This document shows positions 46,632 to 56,000 of a stretch of 64,000 bases of DNA, in pieces. This stretch comes from Acidisarcina sp. Its GTDB lineage: Bacteria > Acidobacteriota > Terriglobia > Terriglobales > Acidobacteriaceae. The notes beneath the pieces are model-generated. The model saw only the letters and a list, made by a program, of their open reading frames with translations. It was not told where the DNA came from and did not search any database. A program made the position numbers and the translations under genes. How positions within the stretch are numbered: position 1 is the stretch's first letter; the number at the start of each line of letters is the position of its first letter. The stretch spans positions 186,001 to 250,000 of the forward strand of contig DATLIY010000009.1 in assembly GCA_035539175.1 (NCBI GenBank), written 5' to 3'.

Positions 46632-48074
46632 ATGAAAAGGAAATTTACGGATCGCAGTTCGAATCATCGTCACATCCTGGCCTGCACGGCAATTGCTCTG
46701 GTAGCAGGCCTGACCGCGTGTGGCGGCGGTAACAGCAGCACAACGACTTCGACCCCATCACCTACACCGTCAGCCAGCACAGTGGTCCAGCTAAATATGG
46801 GCGACGCGCCCGCGGACTGGATGCTCGCTTTTTCGATGAACATCAACTCTATGACGCTTACACGAAACAACGGAAGCGTCACTGCTGTTTCCTCCACGAC
46901 GCCGATGGAAATGATGCATCTGATGGGCACCATGCAACCGCTTGCGATGATCTCCGCACCGCAGGGAAACTATACGGGAGCCACGATCAGCATCGGTTCG
47001 GCAAACATCACATATATGGATCCGGCAACGAAGCTCCCCGTACAGAAGACGATCCCCGGCCCCATCACCGGAATCATGAACTTCAACAGTCCGATCACTG
47101 TAGGGTCGACGCCAATGGCAATCGGGTTCGACCTGGATTTGGCCAATTCCGTCACCAGGGACGCCAGCGGCAACATGACCCTGAACCCGGTATTCCACGT
47201 CACGTCGGGAATGCAGGGCGTCGGCAATCCGCTTGATCCGGCCAATGGGGGCATTCAACAAATGATGGGAGCCGTATCGAGCGTCTCGGGAACTTCGTTC
47301 ACCATGGCCTCAATGCAGGCCGCGCAGGCTCTTACGTTTCATACCAGCTCCACTACCACGTTCGACAACATAACAGGCATGAGCATGATGGCGAACGGAA
47401 TGCTCGTAATTGTGGATGCTAGCCTTCAGCCGGATGGGTCGCTCATGGCAACTAGAGTGCAATCGATGATGAACTCCGGCGGCTTCATGGGCGGTGGCGT
47501 CATCACCACGATCAGTGGACAACCAGCAACTCAATTCACAATCGTCATGCAGAATGGGGCCGGCGCGGGCATGATGTCCTCATATTTTTCCCAGGAAGCA
47601 ACGGTAAATTTAAGCGGAAGCACCGTCTATCAAATCAAGAATGTTGGCGTAAATCTGTCCAACCTTCCGTTTGCGCCGATCTTTGATGCAAATCACATTT
47701 ATGCAGGCCAGAGTGTTATGCCAATCAGTGCCGGCGGGATGATGATGGGCGGAGGAACAGGCATGATGGGTGGCACATCGACTCTGGGCTCTATCACTGC
47801 CTCGGGCGTCGCTCTCCAGCCTCAGGGGTTTAGCGGCTCTACGTCGGCTTCCATTACCAGTGGTTCGACTGCCAGCTTCACGCTGACTCTCTCCCCCGAT
47901 TCCGCTTTTACTACACTCACTGGCGCAACTGCGATCACGGTCTATCAGCTACCCGATACAACAATTTCGAGTACGTCGCCTATAGCGAGTGGGGCTACAG
48001 TTCGCGCTTTTGGACTGCTATTTCGCGACAATGGTCAGTGGAAGATGGCAGCCTTGAGAATCGGCACGAATTAA
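46632..48074 (+). CDS. Met-rich lipoprotein, DUF4382-like
   Basis: A 480-residue envelope lipoprotein. The signal has a hydrophobic core (CTAIALVAGL) and a lipobox at LTACGGG, then a Ser/Thr/Pro linker. Residues about 50-190 resemble DUF4382 (VVQLNMGDAPADWMLAF, IGFDLDLANSV). The rest repeats beta units typical of DUF5666-like proteins (VSGTSFTMAS, TTISGQPATQF). Methionine and glycine are strikingly frequent, with clusters such as GGMMMGGGTGMMGG. This hints at soft-metal (Cu/Ag) binding or surface exposure but proves neither. Transcribed alone, after a Crp/Fnr-type site. No catalytic motif is seen. Confidence 0.75.
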   Translation: MKRKFTDRSSNHRHILACTAIALVAGLTACGGGNSSTTTSTPSPTPSASTVVQLNMGDAPADWMLAFSMNINSMTLTRNNGSVTAVSSTTPMEMMHLMGTMQPLAMISAPQGNYTGATISIGSANITYMDPATKLPVQKTIPGPITGIMNFNSPITVGSTPMAIGFDLDLANSVTRDASGNMTLNPVFHVTSGMQGVGNPLDPANGGIQQMMGAVSSVSGTSFTMASMQAAQALTFHTSSTTTFDNITGMSMMANGMLVIVDASLQPDGSLMATRVQSMMNSGGFMGGGVITTISGQPATQFTIVMQNGAGAGMMSSYFSQEATVNLSGSTVYQIKNVGVNLSNLPFAPIFDANHIYAGQSVMPISAGGMMMGGGTGMMGGTSTLGSITASGVALQPQGFSGSTSASITSGSTASFTLTLSPDSAFTTLTGATAITVYQLPDTTISSTSPIASGATVRAFGLLFRDNGQWKMAALRIGTN

Positions 48075-48453
48075 CTCACTTGAATCATTCGCGCGCTCTT
48101 CTCGAAATCCGCCCGCGGACAACCTTGTTTACAACATTTTTGATGAGCACACACTCCTCAAGATCTCCTTCTAGAACCTCTGTAAATTGCCGAATGCATG
48201 GGGGCTATGAATCTCCGCCACTATTTCCGGTACACGGCGCCTGAGTGGCCGTTCTTCGCATCCAAGTGGACAATAGTATTTGAGTTTTGTTAATGTGGCG
48301 CGGAACTTTTGGGGCTTAGCTTTTCTGAGTTTTGCCGGGGCCAGGATCGAAATGACTTACCTGCTCGAGAGTAAACAGACCGGTGTTCTTCCTCACCTGG
48401 GGTAACCGGTCGTAGCTTTCGAGCAGAGGGACCCCAATTCGGAATAGAGCGCC
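48075..48453. other. Intergenic region between lipoprotein and cytochrome genes
   Basis: 379 bases without a supported gene. A GACCGG/CCGGTC pair near 48390-48412 could form a weak hairpin, and a TTGTTAATG-rich stretch near 48285 could contribute to the cytochrome promoter. Nothing else is seen. Confidence 0.5.
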
Positions 48454-49761
48454 ATGATTCGCAGAATTGCAATCCCGGCATTCGTCATCCTTTTCATCGG
48501 GCTGCTGGGTTTCTGCGTCCTGGCATGGCGGCCAGCAATCGCCCCGATTGAGCGCCCGAATCCGGCTAGCTTCAGCGCTGCTTCTATCGCGAAAGGAGAG
48601 GCCCTCTCCGCCACCGGACATTGTGTATCGTGCCATATTCGACCGGGCGGACAACCCTTTGCCGGCGGGTATGGCGTGCACACCCCTTTTGGCATAATCT
48701 ACGGCACAAATATAACTCCCGACCCGAATACCGGAATTGGCCTCTGGTCCCTGGCGGCTTTTACCCGCGCCATGCGCGAGGGCGTCGCGCGGGATGGATC
48801 GCATCTCTTCGCGGCATTCCCTTACAACGCGTACACAAAACTCAGCGACGACGACGTGAGCTCGCTGTATGCGTATCTGATGACCCGTCCGCCGGTACGC
48901 GCTACGGTGCCCAAAAACACGGTTCCATTCCCGCTTAACATTCGTCTTCTCGAAGAAGGGTGGAAAATCCTGTCCTTCCGAAGCGGGCGCTACCAACCCG
49001 ATCCGGCAAAGAGCGAAGAATGGAATCGCGGTGCATATCTCGCCGAGGCGCTTAGCGACTGTGGCGGATGCCACACTCCGCGCAATGCACTTGGCGGGGA
49101 GAAGCTCCAACATAGTTATGCAGGCGCCGTCATTGATCGATGGATCGCTCCCCCGCTGACAGAAGCGAATCCATCACCAATCCCTTGGACGCAAGAACAG
49201 ATTTTCAGCTATCTGCGTACCGGGGTGGATCCGCTTCACGGAGCAGTAGCAGCCACAATGACTCCGGTAGTCCGCGACGCGCTGGCACGACCAGTAGTCC
49301 CCGACAGCGACGTGAAAGCTATTGCAGTCTACTTCAGCGATATCAACCATGCAGCGGTTCGCAACGCCGACGTTGCGGCAAGTGCGAAGGCAGCGATACA
49401 GACGTCCTCTCTTGGCAGTGGCCAGGGGTATGATCCTGACGCCAATCTCTATACCGGCGCGTGCATGTCCTGTCACTACAATTCCGGGACAGTTCCCCTT
49501 CCAACGCGTCCGGAACTGGCGTTGAACAGCTCGCTCACAATGTCCCAACCCACCAATTTTATTCAGGCTGTTCTAGAGGGGATTGGAGCCAAAGACGGCG
49601 CTCCTGGCCTGGTAATGCCTGCCTATGCCTCGTCACTTTCGGACTCTGATGTAGCCAGACTTGCTGCCTATCTGCGCCGTACAAGGACCACACTTCCCCC
49701 CTGGACCGACTTGGAGAAAAAGGTATCCTCCGCGCGCCGGGGGCTAGCTGTGTCGCACTAA
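48454..49761 (+). CDS. Triheme cytochrome c subunit of aldehyde/alcohol oxidoreductase
   Basis: A 435-residue cytochrome anchored by an N-terminal membrane helix (residues about 5-25, FVILFIGLLGFCVLAW). Three heme-binding sites are visible: CVSCH near 57, CGGCH near 205 and CMSCH near 340, each in its own cytochrome-c-like domain with downstream Met candidates. This three-domain architecture matches the electron-accepting subunit of membrane-bound alcohol and aldehyde dehydrogenases. The [2Fe-2S] and molybdopterin subunits follow on the same strand within 28 bases, so electrons would flow Mo to FeS to heme in the periplasm and on to the respiratory chain. Confidence 0.92.
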   Translation: MIRRIAIPAFVILFIGLLGFCVLAWRPAIAPIERPNPASFSAASIAKGEALSATGHCVSCHIRPGGQPFAGGYGVHTPFGIIYGTNITPDPNTGIGLWSLAAFTRAMREGVARDGSHLFAAFPYNAYTKLSDDDVSSLYAYLMTRPPVRATVPKNTVPFPLNIRLLEEGWKILSFRSGRYQPDPAKSEEWNRGAYLAEALSDCGGCHTPRNALGGEKLQHSYAGAVIDRWIAPPLTEANPSPIPWTQEQIFSYLRTGVDPLHGAVAATMTPVVRDALARPVVPDSDVKAIAVYFSDINHAAVRNADVAASAKAAIQTSSLGSGQGYDPDANLYTGACMSCHYNSGTVPLPTRPELALNSSLTMSQPTNFIQAVLEGIGAKDGAPGLVMPAYASSLSDSDVARLAAYLRRTRTTLPPWTDLEKKVSSARRGLAVSH

Positions 49762-49789
49762 CGGGAAACGGGAGAGGAGCGCTGCAATC

Positions 49790-50260
49790 ATGACCACGTT
49801 CAATCTCAATGGCCGCACGGTTTCGGTGCACAGTCCGGATGATGTGCCGTTGCTTTGGGTAATCCGAGATGAACTCGGTCTCACAGGAACCAAATTTGGC
49901 TGTGGTATCGGCTACTGTGGCGCATGCACCGTACACGTCGAGGGACGTGCCACTCGATCCTGCATTACGTCTGTCGGTTCCATCGCTGGCGCTGATGTAA
50001 CGACGATCGAGGGCCTCCATCCCGAAGGAAAACATCCGCTACAGCTTGCCTGGATCGAGTTGCAGGTTCCTCAATGCGGCTATTGCCAGTCGGGACAGAT
50101 CATGCAGGCGGCCACACTGCTGAAGGACTATCCAGATCCCACCGACCAGGACATCAACGCGGTGATGGCTGGAAGCCTCTGTCGATGCATGACGTACATC
50201 CGGATACGCAAGGCGATAAAGCTGGCAGCGTCGAGGATGCGGGAAGGGAGCGCCACTTGA
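49790..50260 (+). CDS. [2Fe-2S] subunit of IorAB-type aldehyde oxidoreductase
   Basis: A 156-residue iron-sulfur subunit with two clusters. The plant-ferredoxin-type cluster ligands are in GCGIGYCGACTVHVEG with a later Cys at SCIT. The second, helical domain has CGYCQSGQIMQA and SLCRCMTY. It lacks a signal peptide; export with the Tat-bearing large subunit is known for this family. It shares a four-base TTGA overlap with the next gene. A GGAGAGGAG stretch precedes the ATG. Confidence 0.93.
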   Translation: MTTFNLNGRTVSVHSPDDVPLLWVIRDELGLTGTKFGCGIGYCGACTVHVEGRATRSCITSVGSIAGADVTTIEGLHPEGKHPLQLAWIELQVPQCGYCQSGQIMQAATLLKDYPDPTDQDINAVMAGSLCRCMTYIRIRKAIKLAASRMREGSAT

Positions 50261-52566
50261 ACAGTTCATCGGCACCCGACAAGAGCCGCGCTCATCTGCT
50301 GTCGCGCCGCAGCTTTCTGATTACCATGGCGGGAGCTGGTGTCGTGCTGGGGTACGCTCGGTCCGGCGTGGACGCCTTGGAATCCATGGCCTCAGGTGCT
50401 CCTGAGGCGAGCAGCGCCGGGGAACTGTTTGAACCGACTATCTGGTATGGCATCAGCCCTGCCGGAGACGTGACGGTCAACGTAATCCGCGCCGAGATGG
50501 GTCAGCATATCGGCACTGCATGCGCTCGCATCCTGGCCGACGAGTTGGAAGCCGACTGGGGCAAGGTTCGCGTGGTGACGGTCGACTCCGATCCGAAATG
50601 GGGAGAAATGGTCACGGGAGGCAGTTGGTCCGTATGGCAGACTTTTCCGGTATTCAGCCGTGCAGGCGCCGCTGGCCGCATGGCTCTGATTGAAGAAGGC
50701 GCAAGACTGCTTGGCGCCAGCCCGCAGAGTTGTACGGCTCGCCTTGGAGCCGTGCATGCCGGTGGAAGATCAATTTCTTATGGTGACATCATTGTGCGCG
50801 GTAATTTACGGCGCACTTATACGCCCGAGCAGCTCAAAGAAATCCCGCTCAAAGCGCCGCGAGATCGACGCTTGATCGGGAGGGATACTTTGGCGCTTGA
50901 TATTGCGTCAAAAACCGACGGTAAAGGTCTCTATGGAATTGATGCCGCCGTCGACGGCATGATTTATGGACGTCCCAAAATACCGCCCACGCGGTACGAC
51001 TCCAAAGTCATCTCGATTGACGATTCAGCAGCAAAGAACCAGCCCGGATACATTCGCAGCATCGCTCTGGACGACCCTTCGGGCACGGTGCCTGGCTGGG
51101 TCATGGTGTACGCGCACAACTTCCCCGCAGCCATTCGTGCAGCAGATCTTGTAAAGGTGAAGTGGAGCTCAGGCGAGGCGGCTCACGTCTCCGAGCGGGA
51201 TTTGCAGCAACGCGCGGAACAACTGATCGCAGACCCAAAGGGAGGCTCCCTGGTCGTCGATGATCCAGGCGTCGATGCGGCTCTCGCCTCCGCGAAGCAG
51301 AAGATCGAGCGAACCTACACTGCAGGCACCGTAATGCACTATGCGCTGGAGCCAGTCAACGCACTGGCATTTGAGAAAGATGGCATCTTCGAAATCCATA
51401 CCGGAAATCAATGGCAAACTCTGATCCTGCCAGTGCTGGCCAAGGCGCTGGGCCGCAGCCAGGACAAGATTGTGATGCGCAGCTATTTGCTTGGTGGCGG
51501 ATTCGGTCGTCGGCTTGACGGTGATTACGCGGTGCCGGCCGCGCTCGCTGCCAAGGCGGTCGGCAAGCCGGTCAAAATGATCTGTACGCGAGAGGACGAC
51601 ATGCGCTTCGACTGTCCGCGATCTCCATCGGTCCAGGTCCTTCGTATGGGCTTTGCGGATGGCGGCCAGGTGATCGCAATGGATCATCAGGCTGCTGCGG
51701 GTTGGCCTACAGCCACAATGGCTCCGGCGTTCCTGATGAAGGACGCTCATGGCGCTCCGTTCGATCCGTTCGCAATCCACGGTGCCGATCATTGGTACAC
51801 GGTGGGCGCTCAACGGGTTCGTGCAATACAGAACGATCTCGCGCAGCGTACATTTCGCCCTGGGTGGCTGCGCTCGGTGGGAGGAGGATGGCTCTACTGG
51901 GCTCTGGAAAGCTTCATGGACGAAGCGGCTCATGCAATCGGTATTGATCCCGTTGCATTCCGGTTGCGTCTTCTTGACGGTGCCGGCCGCAATGCCGGGT
52001 CAGCACCGAACTCCGTCGGAGGAGCGAAACGGCAAGCGGCAGTGATTGCCCGTGTCGCGCAAAAGGCAGGCTGGGGCACCGTAATGCCCGCTGACGTGGG
52101 ACTTGGGATTGCTTCCAGCTTTGGACAGGAACGCGACATGCCCACCTGGTGCGCCTGTGTTGCTCGCGTACGGGTCGATCGCACCAGCGGCCAAGTCACT
52201 GTAGAGAAACTGACCCTTGTTGTTGACGCTGGCACGATCATTCATCCCGATGGCGCCGCGGCCCAGGTAGAGGGCTGCGCATTATGGGGATTGAGCATGG
52301 CCTTGTACGAGGGATCCGAGTTCGTGATGGGCCAGCCGAAAGATTTAAACCTGAACACTTATACCCTGCTCCGCATGGGCAATGTGCCCGACGTGGAGAT
52401 TGAGTTTATCCCAAGCACAGAAGCGCCCGTGGGGCTGGGAGAACCGGCGACAGCAGTGATTGCGCCAGCAATTGCCAATGCAATCTTCGCGGCTTCAGGC
52501 GCGCGCCTTCGTCATCTGCCGATCCGGCCCGAGGACGTCCGGCAAGCGCTCGCGCATCCAGGCTGA
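50257..52566 (+). CDS. Molybdopterin-binding subunit of IorAB-type aldehyde oxidoreductase
   Basis: A 769-residue large subunit of the xanthine-dehydrogenase superfamily, membrane aldehyde-oxidase/isoquinoline oxidoreductase branch. The start is a TTG at 50257 overlapping the FeS stop (TTGA), with GGGAAGGGAG ahead. A twin-arginine signal (LSRRSFLITMAG) follows at once. Cofactor-binding signatures are GGGFGRRLDGD, RPGWLRSVGGGW and, near the C-terminus, VGLGEPATAVIAPAIANA with the catalytic Glu candidate. It oxidises an aldehyde or N-heterocycle; with a cytochrome partner, aldehyde oxidation is preferred. No XdhC-like maturation gene is in the window. Confidence 0.93.
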   Translation: MNSSSAPDKSRAHLLSRRSFLITMAGAGVVLGYARSGVDALESMASGAPEASSAGELFEPTIWYGISPAGDVTVNVIRAEMGQHIGTACARILADELEADWGKVRVVTVDSDPKWGEMVTGGSWSVWQTFPVFSRAGAAGRMALIEEGARLLGASPQSCTARLGAVHAGGRSISYGDIIVRGNLRRTYTPEQLKEIPLKAPRDRRLIGRDTLALDIASKTDGKGLYGIDAAVDGMIYGRPKIPPTRYDSKVISIDDSAAKNQPGYIRSIALDDPSGTVPGWVMVYAHNFPAAIRAADLVKVKWSSGEAAHVSERDLQQRAEQLIADPKGGSLVVDDPGVDAALASAKQKIERTYTAGTVMHYALEPVNALAFEKDGIFEIHTGNQWQTLILPVLAKALGRSQDKIVMRSYLLGGGFGRRLDGDYAVPAALAAKAVGKPVKMICTREDDMRFDCPRSPSVQVLRMGFADGGQVIAMDHQAAAGWPTATMAPAFLMKDAHGAPFDPFAIHGADHWYTVGAQRVRAIQNDLAQRTFRPGWLRSVGGGWLYWALESFMDEAAHAIGIDPVAFRLRLLDGAGRNAGSAPNSVGGAKRQAAVIARVAQKAGWGTVMPADVGLGIASSFGQERDMPTWCACVARVRVDRTSGQVTVEKLTLVVDAGTIIHPDGAAAQVEGCALWGLSMALYEGSEFVMGQPKDLNLNTYTLLRMGNVPDVEIEFIPSTEAPVGLGEPATAVIAPAIANAIFAASGARLRHLPIRPEDVRQALAHPG

Positions 52567-52788
52567 TTTGAGGGAGCCACAGCGCGGATTATTTCATTTG
52601 CTGCAACTCGCAACGCGGTATTTCGCTTACCACAGATATGCGTGGGCAGCTTACCTCGGGTTCGCGTGCCCGCGTTTGAACCACCTTTGACATGCAGATC
52701 GACTGTCTCAGTTCTCAGTTAACTTCAAAGAAACAAATCGCATCTATCTATTACAAGGACAATTGAAGAAAACGAGAAGAGGGGAACA

Positions 52789-52953
52789 ATGAATAATCCA
52801 GCGAACATCCCAGAAAAGCCGAAGCAAGATCAGGCCAAAAATCCCGAACCGCCAACGAACAAAGGGGTGGAGCGTATCGCCAACGAAGCTGCGGAGAAAG
52901 CTCAAAAGTCGGAGCAGAAGTACGATGAGGACCATAACATCTTCACAAAATGA
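52789..52953 (+). CDS. 54-residue hydrophilic protein, unknown
   Basis: A short open frame with a strong AGAGGGGAA ribosome-binding site six bases before its ATG. The 54-residue product starts with an Asn/Pro/Lys/Gln-rich, probably disordered part and continues as a likely amphipathic helix (RIANEAAEKAQKSEQKYDED) ending in IFTK. Charge is balanced, and there is no Cys, Trp or membrane segment. It stands alone, 222 bases after the oxidoreductase operon. Small stress or hub proteins look like this, but no family is recognised with confidence. Confidence 0.65.
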   Translation: MNNPANIPEKPKQDQAKNPEPPTNKGVERIANEAAEKAQKSEQKYDEDHNIFTK

Positions 52954-53095
52954 ATTGATTCGTCTGAATGGCGCGAGGTGTCAAACGCCAATGACCATTT
53001 CGATCGCGTCCTAATGACCCATCGTTCGAACAAGGCCAGCAGCGAACACAATCGAATATGGGATGGCAGAGCATTCGGGCCACTGCTGGGAGGAA

Positions 53096-56000
53096 TTAAC
53101 GTGCCGATTCCCTGGGAACATTCACCGAACTGTTCAGCGTGTCATATAGAGGTTGTGCCGGAGTAAGTGTTGGGTTCTCATCTACAGCCGAAATGGCAAG
53201 GATACGAATCTTCTCATTGTGAGGTAACCTCAGTATTCTCGCACTACCGGATACATCTATTGGATAGGCAAACAAATAGGAGTATTGATATGGCTGGTTA
53301 AGGCCATCGGCGGTGTGCTGGTGTGAGGCGTACCATGCAAGGCTTGCCCGTTTTACGTACCCCGCCTGAAGGCCGATGTAGTCTTCGGGGTAGCGAGGAG
53401 AGACGGGGCGTTGCTCGCGCTGCTGCAGATCGGCCGGTGGCCAGACCGCGTGGTTCGCTGAGATAGCCCAGTCACGCTCCTGCTTGTTCTTCCAAAGCCG
53501 CGTATCCCATTGACCGATAAATCCGGTCCAATCCTGAATCTTTAAATCAACCTTTGCACCGCCAACCTGGAATGTCGCGTTCTGATCTCCCTCTGCCGAT
53601 GCGGCAAGGATATAGATACGGTTATACCGTCCTTCGGGCAGTGTGATTGTCTGGCCTTTTGCAATCACGGCATTCGGGCTGCCTGTTTTAGCGGGCGCGA
53701 GCTCAAACTCCACGTCGTGGTATTGGATCTTTGATGGCAGCATCTCCGCTGGCAGAGCTTTGCCTGTGCTATCGAAGCCACCTGAAGTTTTGGTGTCGTC
53801 ATTACTCGCGACGGCGAGATCGTAGTGAAGCGTCACCGGTTGCGACTTCACAGGACTGAGCTTCGTGGCTGGCGCACCGAGGCGGAGCGCAAAGGTTCGC
53901 GGCTGATATGGAGTAAACGACGTCATGAGCACACCGTCGCTTACGTCGGCGGTCCCAACGGGTTGCTCCTGAGCGTTTACTTCGCGTGCGGCAGCGATAG
54001 GGCCCGCAAAAGAGACCCTCACATCCGGCACTGGTTGGCCGTCGAGTTCTACCATCCTGAGAATGACCTCGTCACTTCCTTCCGCTTTCTTCAGAGCGAG
54101 CACACGGATGCGCGAGTTGTTCATATGGAAGAGAGAGAAGCTCTTGCCCAACGAGCCATTGTGCTTTGCCGTCTGAAAAGCGATCAACGGATCGCTCAGC
54201 CGGTAAGCCTGCCAATCCGTCTGGGCGGCGCGCCAATCCCCGGGATGCCCGGTCAGCCCAAACACAAACTCGTGGTGGCCCCAATCCTGGTTGGCTTGAT
54301 CGCTGTATCCCGACGGACGTCCGTTGGCAGGTGGCTGAATTCCCGGCGACCGAATAAGGGTTAGGTGCAGAGTGTTGTCATTCGGCTTGTCGGACCCGTT
54401 CTTGCAATCCGTCAGGATCGTTGTTCCGAAGCTGCCGCTCTTGTCAGAGAGATCGATCCAGCGGTGAGATGCAACCTCGAACTGGCGCTCGTTGGCATTA
54501 GGCCGCTGTATGGTTCCGATATCCCAGTTGTAAGTCGCATCTTCATTAGAAGCACTTAGCAGAAACGTTGCTTTGAGATTGGCCGATAGGGTCTTCCAGT
54601 CGATTGCGTTGCCGAACTCTACGCGATTGCCGCCGTCCCCTGCCGAAAGGCTTACCGTCTGAACAAACTTGGAACCTTCGGTCTCGCGTGTGACTTCGAG
54701 AGAGACGCGAACAGGGCCGTTCTCTCTGATCCGAATGCGAGCAGCACCGCCGATGTAAGCACGCGGAGCGGCCTGCTCCTGATCGAAGTCCATATTCCAC
54801 GCCGGATAAACCTTGGGGTTGTCATTCGAGATGGCTAGCCGGATTGGAGCTGCGAGCAACTCCTTGTTCAAGGACTTGTCGTAGATGCTGGCGACATCAC
54901 CGCTCGTGTTCAGCTTTACGAGGTATCGAGCATTCTCAAGTGAGGAATACGTTACTTTCAGCTCTGAACTTGAGTTAGATGTGCGTCCAGGTAGAACGTT
55001 GTAGACTGCATAACCGACCGAAGGTGCTTTCGCTACGAAAAGTACCTTGCCATTTTCAACCTGAGACGGCACTTCTTTCCCTTCCGCATCCATTACCTGG
55101 ACGACCTTCGGCGCGTCACCCGGAAAGTCGACGTTAGCTTCTACTACATCTTCACGAGCGACGTTGAGCGGATTAAAGACAATGATAGGGACGCCGCTAA
55201 CCTCAGTGTCGAGTCCTGAAGCTACCGCCTCGCTGGCGTTCGTTAAAATACCCGCAAACTGATTCGCTGCGATAATGTCGTCGTTCCAGGCAAACTGATA
55301 TGACCGTGGGGTCGCGGTTCCAGCTCCGGTATCGTGAAAATGCCCTGCCAGCGCCAGCATCCAGGCATCATTGAGCCGTTGCTGAGGGTACGTTCGTCCT
55401 CCCATCCACATAGCTGCGATAGACGCCTTCTCTGCTGCATCGGCGAGAAGTTCGTTTTTCAGAACCCAGCGCTTGTGATACGCCTGCGACGTCAACGAGC
55501 CGGCGGAATGGTTGATGAGCTCGAGGTCGCCCTTGTACTGCGGCAGCCGCGAGGACATCGCCGGGGTTATGTCGTTGAAAATCTGGTCAGCAGCGGATTC
55601 TACAACGTGCACTGGCCCCTCACCTACTCTTACCTCGGCGCCACTGACCTGAGCTGCCGGGGTTTCGCCCATTGCGAAAGGGGTTCGTGGCGGCAACGGC
55701 AACACGGTCTCGCTCTTCGTCACAATGGCTTCAAGTAGCTTCACTGTGGACTCTTGTGTAGCGCCCCCAATATCGCCCGTACCCACATAGTGATAGTCAG
55801 CAAAGATGCCAGTGACTTTTCCGTTCAGGTCGACACGCTTGACCCAGTTCTGTTCCTGCGGCCTCTGTCTTGCAACCGCAACGGCCTGCTGCGGTGTAAG
55901 GCGCGCGCGTTCCTCGCTGGTCAATTGCGGCCCCGATACCGAAGCCGCCGTAGGCTCCTTGCTGATATCTGTGTATACGTTGCTGCCGTAACCGCCAGGA

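Noticed and set aside
48316-49113. 265-codon minus-strand open frame
   Set aside because: Overlaps the cytochrome gene, whose three heme motifs settle the coding strand.
52978-53166. 62-codon plus-strand frame containing CSACH
   Set aside because: The heme-like motif lies in the part overlapping the 3' end of the GH38 gene; no signal peptide or binding site, so it is read as chance.
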